Shown here one piece after another: positions 31,101 through 43,385 of a stretch of DNA of 64,000 bases (position 1 is the first letter of the stretch; every line of letters starts with the position of its first letter). This stretch comes from Hormiphora californensis. Lineage: Eukaryota; Ctenophora; Tentaculata; Cydippida; Pleurobrachiidae. The notes under the pieces were generated by a model. The model made no database searches. It was not told the origin of the DNA and worked only from the letters and a program-made list of their open reading frames with translations. The position numbers and the translations under genes are program-made. The stretch covers positions 8,588,712 through 8,652,711 of the forward strand of contig CM035350.1 of the NCBI GenBank assembly GCA_020137815.1, in the 5' to 3' direction.

Positions 31101-32663
31101 CCGATCAGAGCGACAAGTTGCCGATCTGAGGGATGAGCGGATGACACAGATGCAGGATAAGATACGGGCTTTGAGCAGTGTTGAACATGAACAGCAGGTC
31201 GTCTCAGCTCACACCGCCTCTCACCTATCTACAATATCCGACTTGAGACGACAGGTTGGGGAGTTGGAGGCAACGATCAGGAAACGAGGTCAGCCTGATT
31301 CAATAGCCGCTCTACTTTCAGCTCCACCTGATTACGCTGAGAAGTTGAGGGAGATGCAGGGTAACTTGGAGACTGTTCGGAGTGAATATGAGGGTCATCT
31401 GGAGAGAGTTAGGGCAGAGAGTGCTGCTGAGATGGACAGGGTGATAACAGAGAACAAGGAGTTGAAAGAGAAGGTAGTGAGATTGGAGGGAACGATTGGG
31501 GATATGGTGAACCAGGCGAAGGATGACAGAGAGAGGAAGGGTATTGAATTGGAGAGGGTCAGGGAGGAGAGATTACTAGCACGAGATAGAGAGAACAAAC
31601 TGCTGAAGGAGTTAGAGCTAGCTAAAGAGGAGATAACAGTACTGCGACAACACAAGCAGTACAGGGCTGAGGAGTTTCAGGGTCGAGCAGCTGCTGATGT
31701 GAGACAAGAAAACGGAGTACTTCGGACAAAGTGTGACTTGTTACGAATCGAGAGTGAGCAGCAGAAGTCCACGATTGTGGGTCTAAGAGTGTCGCACGAG
31801 GAGACCCTGCAACGTCTAACTGAGGAACATGATCTGAAGATTGAGAGATTATTAGCGGAACATACCAGAAGTAGGGCCGATTTGGTACGGTGTCACGCTG
31901 CTAAGCTGAGTGAGGGCGAGGTGGGTAAATTACAGGGTAGGGTGGAGACTCTTGGGTTACAGGTGGAGCATTATAAGGACCTGGCGGAGAGGGTACCGGG
32001 TTTGGAGGTCCAGGTAGAGGGACTGCGGGTGAAGGAGGGGAAACTGGCAGAGGAAATCAGGAAACTACACAGAGAAGTGGATGAGGTAATAATTAGTAGT
32101 AATTAGTATAGTTAGTTGTTAGTAATTAGTAGTTAGTACACAAATATTAGTTGGTGGAGTGTGCTCAATGGTGTTTTGGGCTGAATCCAGTTTCCTCTAA
32201 CAATTCTTAGCATATAATCATATGTGTATTTCCACTAATCAAACTTGCCCACCCACAGGCTACAGCCCAGCAACCGCCTTCCGTTCACCAGTACAAGGTG
32301 ATTCAGCAGAAAGTGGAAAATATGGAACGAGGCCATGCTGCAAAAGTAGAGGAATATACTGCCACCATTGCTCGACTAGAGAAAGATAAGGTGAGTTTAT
32401 TACTTCGTTCTGCCAATGTTTCATTGTTTGTTTTTATAAAGGAGTATTTAGTTTTATGAAGGAGCACGGTTACCATGGTTACTCCCCACCAGGTGAAAGT
32501 GGTTGTAGCAGACGAGCACATTGTAAAGCGGTATAAGGAGCAGCTAATAGAGAAGAATTTACAGATTGAGCAGTTTCAGAGCGAGTTGGATTCCATAATC
32601 AGTCTGTGTATGGAGCTGCAGAGTCAGGGTGTTGTCCTCCCCAAGAAAGGGAAAATATTTTGA
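28183..32663 (+). CDS. CEP162: Centrosomal protein of 162 kDa homologue (ciliary transition-zone coiled coil)
   Basis: Ten exons in consistent phase: 28183-28810, 28886-29113, 29220-29368, 29468-29810, 29955-30150, 30282-30372, 30660-30833, 30934-32085, 32259-32390, 32493-32663; 1087 residues. The N-terminal half is acidic, Ser-rich and disordered, with SKGG/DESG repeats (exon 2) and a SLNPFES motif. From about residue 540 it is almost continuous coiled coil, including KRGQPDSIAALL after a heptad block. The last 57 residues match the conserved CEP162 C-terminus (KNLQIEQFQSELDSI... QSQGVVLP). In vertebrates CEP162 binds axonemal microtubules at centriole distal ends and promotes transition-zone assembly, so this animal should build cilia with a standard transition zone. 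It is shorter than the human protein. Confidence 0.87.
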
Positions 32664-33055
32664 GGACTGGGCGGACTTTTTAATTATTGCTACTTATTTG
32701 AATGTACAGAGACATGTAAATTATTACAGCATAGAGTTAGGATGGTGGATAATACGATTATTGCCGATACAATTTTAATTGTGGTGCAGCAGTTGATCCA
32801 AATTCCCAAAGATCGCCCTGCACCGAAAACGGCGGTTACGACTTGTTGTAGCGCGCGATGCTGTTAGATGCAATAGTAAGCGCGCAGCAATCTCCCGCCG
32901 TTTTCATTGAGCGCTGGAAAGCGATACAGGACTGTTTTGATTTATTTAACACGTTCCGAGTGAGATTGTGTGCATTATTCATGATTGTTACTTGAAAATG
33001 AAACATTGAGTTTTTGTTTAACCTAGAAATTAATTTCCCCTTTCACAATGTAGCC

Positions 33056-33125
33056 ATGACCATTTCTCAAGCACTCAAAACTGGATTCAAGGGAGAGAAG
33101 ATAATGTACCCCGACAATTTTCAAG
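33056..33125 (+). CDS. Possible orphan first exon
   Basis: ATG followed by 23 open codons and a consensus donor (CAA G|GTAAGA). No convincing downstream exon was found before the convergent Kv gene; an acceptor at about 33621 would give only a 37-residue peptide. Listed only as a candidate. Confidence 0.2.
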
Positions 33126-33731
33126 GTAAGACACGTTTAGGTACCTTGATGGGTTATTCTTGTATTCACGACATGAAATATACAGGTTGTAGGATCAATT
33201 ATGTATCAGGGTTTGAGGGATCGAGTATCAGGATTTAGCTTGATGGATATACAAAAGAACGCATAGTTATCAGTGTTGTTAAAAAGGCAAATTTTCAAAA
33301 CAACTTAACACATTTATAATTCGAGCCTGTAGAAAACGCACCCACTCTCAAATCTTTCACTAATTTACTCAGCACAAACTGAATCTCACACTCACGACAC
33401 TTTTCTACATTTCGTTTCACACTCACAATCTCTCACTCACTCACCGTATATGACCATTTACACGGTGCTATTCCTTGAACTTCACACCGAACTCTGGTGT
33501 GAACCATGTTGTTCTGTTATTAGTGTTTCTTCGTCAATCTCTTTCTCTATAAATCGTGTTAAAAGACTGGAATGTTTATTACATATTTGGGTTTCCCAAA
33601 TTAGGTTTTACTTTCATCAGGTTCCGGGAGAAAATCACCTGATAATCAACTGCCCCATTATTAACACAATCACTCTGTTTTTGTACTCTGCCTGTTGGTT
33701 AGTAATTAATTATCTCCCCTCTCTCAATCCC

Positions 33732-33751
33732 TATCTCTCTCTCTCTCTCTC

Positions 33752-33799
<48 letters not shown>

Positions 33800-33845
33800 T
33801 CTCTCTCTTCCTCTCTCTATATTTCTCTCTCTCTCACTCTCTCCA
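33732..33845. repeat. (CT)n microsatellite
   Basis: Dinucleotide tract with CTCACTCT and TTCC interruptions, in the intergenic space between convergent CEP162 and Kv genes. Confidence 0.95.
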
Positions 33846-34059
33846 TCTCACAATCTCCATTTGTGTGGCTCATGGTATTTGGTCATGGCGTGGCCCGCCA
33901 CACCGTTGTAGCTGTGGTCTTGACGTGACTTGAGTCAGTGGCCCTGTTTTAGCACCCCGGTATAATTGTCTCACACTCTACGAACTTCAAATAACTTATT
34001 CAAGGACAGCTCATACACAACTCTCATCTCTCTAACTGTGCGAGAAATCTCTCTCATGT

Positions 34060-37000
34060 TCAGGCCTTCCCGTTCTCTCCATCATCATCTCCATCATCAT
34101 CATCATCTTCTTCCTCATCTGACGAATTGTACTTTTCCTCTTCCTGCTGATACTTTAGGTCGTCATAGCAACTGGAAAACTTGCTGACAATGATGGTCAT
34201 GGGTAGCGCCAGGAAGATCATCGAGAGGAACACAACCACGCTCCCCAGACACTTTCCAATAGATGATTTGGGGACAAGATCCCCGTATCCCACTGTTGAC
34301 ATGGTAACCACCGCCCACCAGCAGCCCACGGTGATTGAGGAGAATTCCGACTGAAGAGGAGGGGGAGGGTGTGAGGTGGGAGTTGTGTTATGAAGCTGCA
34401 GCAGCTAGCAGTGAACATGCTGCACAAACTATACAGGAGATGTAGATTTCATTCTCACACACTCTCTCATCATGTAATCGTACAACGCGTGATACCAGCT
34501 CACGCGTTATTTTCACTTGCTCACACTCACGCGTTATTTTCGCTTGCTCACACTCACGCATTGTTATTACTTGCTCACACTCACGCATTCTTGATTTTTC
34601 TATAGAATTTTACAATTCTTGCAGAATTCACACCTAAGTCACAATATTTGGATGTACAATCAAATGTTTGTTCAAATCTGTTCACATTATGACGCTTCAA
34701 ACAATTAATTTACATACTCCACATATAATAGGCCACATTTTTCTCCCAAAATTTTGATCTGAATCGCTCCCACACACACTGACACACGTTCAAATCAGGA
34801 AAAGGTAGCAAAACGGGTCTGGGTAATCCTTGGTTGCCAATTGACGGTTGGGATTTACAGATTTCACGCGACACACATTCAATCACAAGTCATGGGAGAG
34901 GGAGGACATACATCGAGAGACGACCATTTTGGATAAGATTCGGATGAGAATTTGAAAAGATTAAAGAATTGAAGAAAAATAAGCCAATGGGTAGCGAAAA
35001 AGAGGATTTTCAAGGATATGAGATAAAGATGAAGATAGAGATAGAGATAGAGATAGCGAAAGAGATAGAGATAGAGATAGAGATAGAGATAGAGATAGAG
35101 ATAGAGATAGAGATAGAGATAGAGATAGCTGATAGAGATAGAGATAGAGATAGAGATAGAGATAGAGATAGAGATAGAGATAGAGATAGAGATAGCGAAA
35201 GAGATAGAGATAGAGATAGAGATAGAGATAGAGATAGAGATAGAGATAGAGATAGAGATATATTTTATGGGGTTACATGCTCATTTCAATCAGGCTCTAT
35301 TCGAAGGCTTCAGACACCATGCATTAATTGTATACCAGCCACGTGGTGTGTGCTCGAAAGGGCCCTCAACATTGTTTTGGCTAATAGCCAGCATTAGTTT
35401 TCAGGGGCACACACCATGCAGTGGGGCATATATTGTTCAGACACAGGACCACACGGACATTGGTAGTGCTACACTTCACACACAAAAAGAGACGGCTTCA
35501 CATCATGTTACAGTTAATAATTGTTACACTTAAAGTGATTGTGATAGAGAGAGGTGGGAGAGAGAATATAAATTACACTTAAAGTGATTGTGAAAGAGAG
35601 AGAGGTGTGATAGAATAAGAGAGAGGTGGGTTGGTGTGATTATGTAACGAGATGCGGGTGTGTGTATTATTCAATAGAGGCCGCTTGAGTGAACACGTGT
35701 ATTGTGTGAATGTGACAAAATATTAGGAATGTGCTCTGCCGGGATTGTTATCCGGAAATATATGCTTTTTATGTTATGTAACGATATGGGATGTGGGAAA
35801 CATGTATGCTATGTAACATATTGGAACATATTGTGAAACATATAACACGGGGGATGTATATTGGACATTAGGAAATGGCATTATTATTCGAATTCCCGCT
35901 GATCCTGTCTCGCTACCTGATCCTCGTCACCTACGGAGGTCTCACTACTGTCAGCGTAGTAGATTATGGAACCGAATGTAACAATCCCAATCATCCACAG
36001 GAGCACCAGGATACTCAACTCGTTTAAACTATTAGGAAGGGGGTTATGCAAATTGCGAATTGATACAGTTAGGAATGGGGTTAAAGAGACACCGGGTTAT
36101 AGGGATTGATACATTTGGGTTTTAAATTTTAAAGGTGGAGACAGGAGATGTCGGCAGTTACTGTACTGAACTTTTCGAACGTGTTTTAATAAGTATAGAA
36201 AGTATGCAGTACCGTTAGAAATATGTTAGAGCATTGGCCTTACAGTTAGTAATAGGACATGTGGACGTCGAAAAAAGTTACTCTACCTCTTTTTGAGTAC
36301 ATTTACGATGATCATGAGTTGGTCACTGTGCCTTGCCAATTTAAGTAGTCGTATAACTCGCATGAGACGAAGTACCTAAAAAAGAGAGGAAAACGATTTA
36401 AAAACCAAGTATACAAAAGGGCTTGGCCGGGAATTGAACCCGGGACCTCTCGCACCCTAAGCGAGAATCATACCACTAGACCACCAAGCCGCTGAGAAAT
36501 GTGCTATTCTACTGTCTTTATACTCCAAAGTGTGCTCGTCAGTCTCCATCAAATGTTTCTCATTTGAAATTCATACACAGGTGTGTGTTTAAAATAATTA
36601 GCTTACCTTAAGAGCTACAAATTGGCCCTTAGCCACGGTCTCTTCATCACCCTCCACTGGTTTTTGGGTCATTAAATGCTCCGTAACTATCATAATGAAG
36701 AATGGCATAATAGCCAAAAAGTCCAACCAATTAAGCACTGATTTGATGAAAGATAATTTACCCGGCCACACTATGAGACGAATGCAAAAGTCGAAGGTAA
36801 AAAAGAGGACACACCCTGCATCGCCCCAGAAGAAGATATTATACCACACAGGTTCCTTGTTTGCTATTTTTCGCTTGAAATACGGCTCTGTTTCCGCGAT
36901 AAAGAGGATGATGGAGCACAGGATAAAGATCGTATCGACAAATGCCCACACTCTCGATCTGATGTCCTCGCCTGGTTCCGCCACCACATAGTAGATTTTC

Positions 37001-37787
37001 CGTTGCCACCGGGGCCAATTTTTGTGGCGGTGAGGTTTTCTCTTTGTCTCTACCGCATCTGTGTCCTGGATTGTTCCGGGCAGTTATCCTGAAGAATTCT
37101 AACTCCCCCTCAAACTGTGGGGGAGAGAGGGGTTAGTGGGAGAGGTACGGGGTGTTTGGAGGGAGGGGGAATATCAAGCGGAAAGTATTTATAATATTTG
37201 AGGGATCTCAGATATTAGAGCGGAGTTTTTAGACTTTTCCTCCCATTTTCTACTTTACCTAACATTTGTTCTTTATTCTAAGAAATGGTCAATGTATGCT
37301 TTAATTGCCCTCTTAATGGGATGAGAAAATCCTTCGTAGAACAGAGAAATTGTGGAGTAAGAAAAGAGAAAAAGATCTGAAGAGTCGGTAATTTACTAAC
37401 CGCTTTAATTTCCACAGAATTTGGACACTGGAGATGCCCCGTACGGTAAAAGTTCAAGATTGCTTCAAACGCCTTCCGGTTTCTGTAGGGGAGGAGAATT
37501 GTTACATCATTTCACGGTAAGATGGGGACTATGATGGTGTGTTTAATTTTGTGCGTGACACAATTGCTCTATTTGCAGTAGAAAATACCACTTCTGTAAA
37601 GTTCTGTAAATAACCGCTGTCAGCAGCCGCTGTTTGCAGCGACAGCAGCCAGCTGAGAGCTGTCTTGAGTCTCTGTCAAAAGGCCTGTGACGTCAGAGGT
37701 AGGTCATGTGACCTAGAATAAACGCTAAATGCACGCTTATAAACAACAACTTAATCGCATCGGCATGTAATTGCCCTGTTCTTCTTT

Positions 37788-37873
<86 letters not shown>

Positions 37874-38587
37874 CATTTCTGGCTGACCTCGACTCAAAGG
37901 CCACGTTATGACCGACTATACTTAGGGATGCTAGTATAAAATGGAAGCCAGTTAAATCACGAGTCAGGTTCTATCAATTTATTGATAGAACCTGACTTAA
38001 ATAGTTATAAGTAGACTAAACTAAAAAGTCCGAGAGAAAGTTTAAAAAATCCAAAGATCCCAAGATTGTATTTTTGTATTTTGTTTGTTTCAATTTGTCT
38101 GTCAGTCTGTCGCATTCCTATTTGTTTGTCCCCTGTTTTTCTATGACATTCTACACCATGTGTCTGTATGTCTGCCCCATGTCTGTCTGGTTGTATCTTG
38201 ACAAGGGACTTGTCAGACCCACTAACCTGTCGAAAAAGTAGCATTTTAGTTCCTTGTTGTAGTGTAATTCCCTGTCTGCGCTGCCCAGTAGCGTGTCTGG
38301 ATAGTTGTTCAGCGTCGATAAGTACGTGTAATACTTGTATCCTATTGGGGCATTGTTCCAGTTACTCAACAAGGGGGGGGGGGCAATGGCATTTTTAGTG
38401 ATTTGAGAAATATAATTACGCGACGGCTGAACAATAATTCACTTTTTTAACGTATAAAAACCAACCTGAAACGTTAATTTTGACAACTTTTTGTTCGGAG
38501 ACGCCGTTAGGTAATAACTTGCCCTCCCCATCCTCGATCGGGCTGGCGGCTCGTGGAGCAATCATACCTGGCGCCGCCGCCATCGAA
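34060..38587 (-). CDS. Voltage-gated potassium channel alpha subunit (Kv), constitutive exons
   Basis: Exons from 5' to 3': 38466-38587, 38227-38341, 37401-37482, 36607-37114, 36287-36375, 35935-36028, 34060-34350. The first three and the start of the fourth encode the T1 tetramerisation domain (VVKINVSG ... YPDTLLGS ... [20 protein letters not shown]). The fourth gives S1-S3, the fifth S4 with five basic residues at every third position ([13 protein letters not shown]), the sixth S5, and the last the pore (TMSTVGYGD), S6 and an acidic tail. T1 plus TVGYGD assigns Kv (Shaker/Shab/Shal-like). S6 reads ALPMTIIV instead of the usual PxP. Exon 4 is 508 nt between two phase-0 junctions, so one surplus base lies between 37083 and about 37040 in the T1-S1 linker. 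The first exon has its own ATG (38583) and a matching phase-2 acceptor, allowing alternative upstream starts. Confidence 0.92.
35034..35262. repeat. (GATAGA)n hexanucleotide satellite in a Kv intron
   Basis: Nearly perfect 6-bp repeat with three GATAGC/GCGAAA interruptions. It lies between the pore exon and the S5 exon. Confidence 0.97.
36419..36490 (-). tRNA. trnP-AGG: tRNA-Pro (anticodon AGG)
   Basis: A 72-nt cloverleaf. The acceptor stem GGCTTGG pairs with CCAAGCC, the D arm contains TAGTGGTAT, the anticodon loop is CTTAGGG with anticodon AGG between CTCGC/GCGAG stems, and the T arm is CCCGGGTTCAATTCCCGG. A and B boxes are intact and no intron is present. Apart from the acceptor stem it is close to the animal tRNA-Pro consensus. 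It is nested in the Kv intron between the S3 and S4 exons, in the same orientation as Kv. Confidence 0.97.
37791..37867. repeat. (CT)n microsatellite in a Kv intron
   Basis: Uninterrupted CT dinucleotide tract of about 77 bp between T1 exons 2 and 3. Confidence 0.97.
37962..37997. repeat. Perfect 17-bp-arm hairpin
   Basis: AGTCAGGTTCTATCAAT, a TT loop, then the exact complement. Located in the same Kv intron, just beyond the CT tract. Confidence 0.95.
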
Positions 38588-39196
38588 CTGAAATTGGATC
38601 AAAGTGTTACAAATCAGAGGCAGGGACAGCATCAGGTTTGCCCATCATCAGGAGATCAAGACAAACCTGACGGACAAGGAAAAGCTGTGGAAAGGTTAGT
38701 AAGTTTATATTAGTTTTGCCTTGAAGAGTGTTGTTCGCTAGATAACTGGTAACTATGGTAACTATGGTAACTACCGGTATCACCACCGGTATCACCACCA
38801 CTATTACTACCGATCCTCCCTGCACCATGGTGTTGGTAGCCCTGTTGACGTTTAATGGTTTTACCCCTCCATTTATTAGCTGCTAACACAGCGTGCATGA
38901 CAAAGGCAGAGAGGGAATAACAAAAGCAGAGATAAGGAAGAAGCTGCTGTTGCTCTATCACATCGCAATTGAAAACCACTAATGAGCTCTCATCGTGCCG
39001 GCAGGAGGCGGGTCGATGGGATCTATTTAGCCACTTAATAGTAGTACTTTACTTTAGTAGTACGTCACATGACTCTCCCTCTCCCTCTCCATCTCCCTCT
39101 ACTCTCCCTCTCCATCTCCCTCTCCATCTCTAAGTTTGCCGATTTTCACAATTCTTCCCAGATCATTACTACTATACTAGCCCTCTAATTAGACCC

Positions 39197-39302
39197 ACTG
39201 TTACTATATTATACTCTAATTAGACGGGATACTCAAGTCCCAGTCTCCACTGTTACTATATTATACTCTAATTAGATCGGCTATACTCAAGTCCCAGTCC
39301 CG
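39197..39302. repeat. Tandem duplication of about 53 bp
   Basis: CACTGTTACTATATTATACTCTAATTAGA...ATACTCAAGTCCCAGTC occurs twice in direct order, just downstream (on the Kv strand) of the candidate first exon at 39311. Confidence 0.85.
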
Positions 39303-39310
39303 ATCACTAC

Positions 39311-39387
39311 CGTGGCTGGCAGCTCCGGATGTTGTTGGGGTATTCAGAGCTGTTCATCCTGGTGATGAGACTGTAACTGCTCTTCAT
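39311..39387 (-). CDS. Candidate alternative Kv first exon (MKSSYSLITRM)
   Basis: ATG plus 25 codons ending CG|GTAGTG, phase 2, compatible with the common Kv acceptor at 38588. It is the closest candidate to the channel body. The donor is only moderate and the peptide has few basic residues. Confidence 0.35.
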
Positions 39388-39993
39388 AAGTCCACCGATC
39401 ACAGATCATTCCAGGGAACAATGGAGGGAATAACAAACATTATATAGTGTGCTCCTTCATAAAACAAACAGACAGGGCTAGCGGAGAATTGAAGTTCAAT
39501 TTAGATGTCAACACGTCTAAAAGTGTGTATACTTCCACGGATATAACGCTGTTGGTAGTAACAGAAGAATGGTCTGCTTTTAACTCACATTACTACTGTG
39601 AGAGAGAGAGAGGGGTAGTTGATGAAGCTTTACTGTCTTTAGCTTACCAATAAACGGAAAGAAATAGAAAGGCACGTCCCAACTCACTCTATGAAGCTCT
39701 ACTCGACACAATTCCCATTCATGGCTTCCATAATATGCAGTCCAAGGTATAAGTAATGACTATCAAACCTATGTACAGACAGCAGTTCGTATACAATTGT
39801 ACTCCGTCACCCATGCAGTTATAACTACACTCGCCACTGCAGTTATGGCTACATTGGACTTGGGCCTCAGTATGTTACAATTTGGAACTATTCGGTGGTT
39901 GTATTGGTCTATGAGAGTTCGCAGAATATAGAACCATCGAATGTATGCATGAATCATTAATGTCTCTACTGAATACTCCCATATGACACTCAC

Positions 39994-40085
39994 GAGTTGT
40001 TATGGGCGTTGTTCCAGGCCACATTGTTGTTAGTGACATCCTCCTTGGACCGATTTCGGAGGGTTGCAGCAATCGAGGCTGCCAT
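39994..40085 (-). CDS. Candidate alternative Kv first exon (MAASIAATLRNRSKED)
   Basis: A 92-nt exon: ATG, 30 codons, donor AACTC|GTGAGT in phase 2. It begins with a small hydrophobic stretch containing SIAAT, followed by LRNRSK. This is the same hydrophobic-then-basic plan as the MIAAT exons at 44.8, 45.2 and 49.6 kb. Confidence 0.65.
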
Positions 40086-41988
40086 CACATCACACTACTA
40101 ACAAGGCAATGGATAAAACAGGGAGGTGGTGGGTGGCGGCACTATATACACAAAGAGAACGCTGCTGCTGTCGGGTAGAACACGCTGCTGGCTGGTTTGG
40201 TACTGAACGAGCTGGTGTGTGATGTAAGCTGTTAAAAGTCACTGTGATGACTTCTACCACCAAGCACTACTCCGACACACACTCTGTATAGCTCTCTGAT
40301 AAGATTATCAGAAATTTGCTGAGGTGACAACATGCTGGCAGAGAATTGAAAACACAGCGGCGGGAGAATAAATTAGACGACTACGTCGACACCAGGAAAT
40401 ATAGTCGGGAGAATTTAAACTGAATAAAACCCTGTGAGGTGAATATATAGAGGGAGAAAGAGAGAGAAAGCCATCTGATGATATGAAGTCATTTTATAGG
40501 TTCTAAATTAACAACCATCCATGACATCTATAGGTTTGGATCTTGGCAAATGAAGCTCTAAAACTATAAGAACTACTTATAAGAATGCCGCTATAAACTT
40601 ATCGATATTCTCCTCTTTAGCAAATCTACCAGATAAAGACAATTTATAGATCTTGAGATCTGTGTTTAGTGTATAACTGTATACGCAAGATGACATTTTT
40701 TATAGACTGATACCAAGCGGAGACTTCCAGGCGCCATGATTCCTCATTTATTGTACTATAGGGATATTGCTCAATACCGAAAGGTTCGTTTTTTGCTTGG
40801 GACTATACAAGAAGCAGATTTGTAAATAACGAGCAGATGTGCCTCATTGGAATATCCCAGTGCCTCGTTATCTTGATGAGATAACAGTCAGAAGCTGCAC
40901 ATGTGACGTACATCCATGTCCGAGAGTACATTATATAAAGGGGCACACAGAGAGAGAAAAAAAGCTGGCCCCGTTACAAGCTTACGATTTGATCCCCCAC
41001 CCGGAAGCACCCTACAGAGGACCCCCTAATCCTTGTACAGCTAACCGCAAAGTAAGCGTGGGAATCTTGTAGGTTATACCGGGAATGGTAGAAGATGCAG
41101 GGGGGGCTGCTGCGTGATTGTCACGCATAAATGGAGACATATAGAACTGGGCCGGCAACTAAGTGATATAATGTTATTAGAGGTCAACATAAAAAGTGCG
41201 AAAATTGGTCTCTTCCGGTGAAAAGAGACTGCTGCTATCACAAGCGAGCGAAAGGGCTCAAAATGGGACAGCTTTCTCCTAAAAGGAGCCTAATTTAAAC
41301 CGGAATGAGATATGTCTCAGAATTACGATGCAGTCACAAACACGCCCTGTCCAACTGATAAGACATGGTCATACCAATGAGTGATGGCTTATATAGTGAA
41401 ATCAATGCAATAAAGTAACAAAGAAAATACTCAGATGTTTTAGTTGATATAATCACCGCACCTTTTTTTAGATTAAACAAAAAGTTTACACTGCTTGGTC
41501 ATTGAAGTATGTGATTACCCACATTCGACAGATATGTCATTGCTTGGTAATGCATAAAGAAATTAATTTAGTTGGGTACACTAAGTGTTAGCTCAGTAAA
41601 AGCTCACACTCAGAAGGCAAATAGTCAGCGTATTGTATCAACAGTCTAGTAACAATTCAAAGCAGAACAACTTCATCAATTGATGAAGTTCATCAATTGC
41701 CATCAATCTCTTTGAAAACCATAGGGATATTGCCAATTTAAAAACAAAATACTAATTGGCAAGAGACTTTTGCAGGCCGCTGATCCCTTGCTAAACGTAG
41801 AAACGTCCTAAAATTCCAAAAAGTTACTTCTCAGAACAAGCAAGACAGTTGCAGTCACCCTAACACTATAGCCACTAATTCCTTGCATTATGTAGGGAAG
41901 CCAATCAAGTTGTTACAAGAATGTGGTGGTTTCAAAAGGAGCAGAAATATAAATTAAAAGCAGAACTAGCAGCTTGATAAAGGCCTAC
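40086..41988. other. No supported gene; small palindrome
   Basis: AT-rich intronic sequence on the Kv model. A perfect 22-bp palindrome (AACTTCATCAATTGATGAAGTT) lies at 41669-41690. A plus-strand frame at 40839-41072 ends near a GTAAGC but has no partner exons. Confidence 0.5.
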
Positions 41989-42143
41989 CTCTGTTGGTGA
42001 TGCTGATGATGATGATGATGATGATTGATTGATGTTGCTGTTGTCCCTCCACATCGGGGTGAGTAGTGAGGTTTTGGGGACTCACAGGGACTGTTCGAGG
42101 AACCGTGGATGTTGGTATTGTTGTTTGCAGTTACGAAATACAT
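41989..42143 (-). CDS. Candidate alternative Kv first exon (MYFVTANNNTN)
   Basis: A 155-nt exon: ATG, 51 open codons, donor CAGAG|GTAGGC in phase 2. The peptide is Asn/Ser-rich and ends in a His/Gln run encoded by a (GAT)n-type repeat. It starts hydrophobic but has few basic residues, so it might slow or remove inactivation rather than cause it. Confidence 0.5.
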
Positions 42144-43269
42144 ACTCTTCCATATTATATTACTAGGAGGACATCAAGAAACAACTCCATATTATATTAC
42201 TATCCAGAGAAGGACATCAAGAACAATCTTGAATTATTATATACTCAGCCAGGGAAGACCTACACCCGCAAGCAATATAGGAAAATCATCGGGGCGATGA
42301 GGAGAGAGAGAAAAAGATGAAAGAAAGAAGGGGAGAGGATGGCAAATTAGTAGCTGGGTGGCTGATGTTAGATGTATGCAGAGGGTGTATAATACGAGCC
42401 ACATCCATAGCAAAATGATAGAGGGTCGAATACTCGAATCGTTTAGGTCCTCTCCTTTTTCTCTCTATCTCTCTATCCCTCTCTCTCTCTCACTCTCTCG
42501 ATCATTCCCTCCCATCTCTATGAGCAGTGTGATGCGACAAAACATAGTAATAGTGCGAAGTGTATGTCTTTATTAAAAAGTAATAGAGAGAAGGAGAGAA
42601 TGTTAGGTCTGGAAAGTCGGAGTGCCGGACACGATAAATTCTATCGAGAGAGAGAGAAAGAGAGCTATACGGTGCTTCTTGCGCCGACATAATGTGTAGG
42701 TACGCTAGAAATAATAATCCATTTTAATAAAGTGGACGGTGGTGTATTACATATTGTATAACGGAGATAAGGAAAGGGAAATTGTGACTGGGCGAAGAAA
42801 GATGGATCAGATGAATGACATAGGAGATAGAGAATGAAAAGATGGTCATGGGAATGTAAAAATTAATGACCGAGATGGTTAAAGAAGAAAGTTGGAAAGT
42901 TTACCTCTTCGGTTAAGGTTTGGAAATTGAAAGGTGGATTAAGGTGATCTACAATGAGAAATTGAGGGGTTCTCTCCACCTCCAGGGTGCTGGAATATAG
43001 CGTTATACTCCACAGGTATGCAAATATTCAAATCAAAACTCATGGGTTAGTTATTTATATTTTAATATCAAAACGATAAAATACATGAACACTAATTTTG
43101 CTGTTATTCTGAGCAGGTCTGAAAGCCGGAAAGCCATTTTAGCAACGAAGATATTTCAGTCCGGGATGAACCAATATAATAGTACCCATTTCAACTAGAA
43201 TAAATCAGGAACCTGGCTGATACGATTGGTAATATAAAGGATGACAACCATTCAATGGTATATACTCAC

Positions 43270-43385
43270 GCTCGTCTAGATACGGAGCCATATTGCGGTG
43301 GAGGAAGAGGGCCGTGGTGGATGGGGTGCTGGTTAAACTCATACGAGTTACTCTTTGACGAGGGCTGTACAAACTCTGCTCGCAT
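43270..43385 (-). CDS. Candidate alternative Kv first exon (MRAEFVQPSSKSNSYEF)
   Basis: A 116-nt exon: ATG, 38 codons, donor CGAGC|GTGAGT in phase 2. The sequence is Pro/His/Tyr-rich toward the end (HHGPLPPPQYGSVSRR). Codon content is protein-like in this frame only. Confidence 0.55.

Noticed and set aside
38710-38979. Minus frame containing MHAVLAANKWRGKTIKRQQ, which looks like another ball exon
   Set aside because: No phase-2 donor; nearest GT sites are phase 1 and weak. The downstream part is a (GGTGATACC)n-type repeat.
40839-41072. Plus-strand 77-codon frame ending near AAA|GTAAGC
   Set aside because: No domain, no upstream or downstream exon, and overlaps the Kv variable region antisense.
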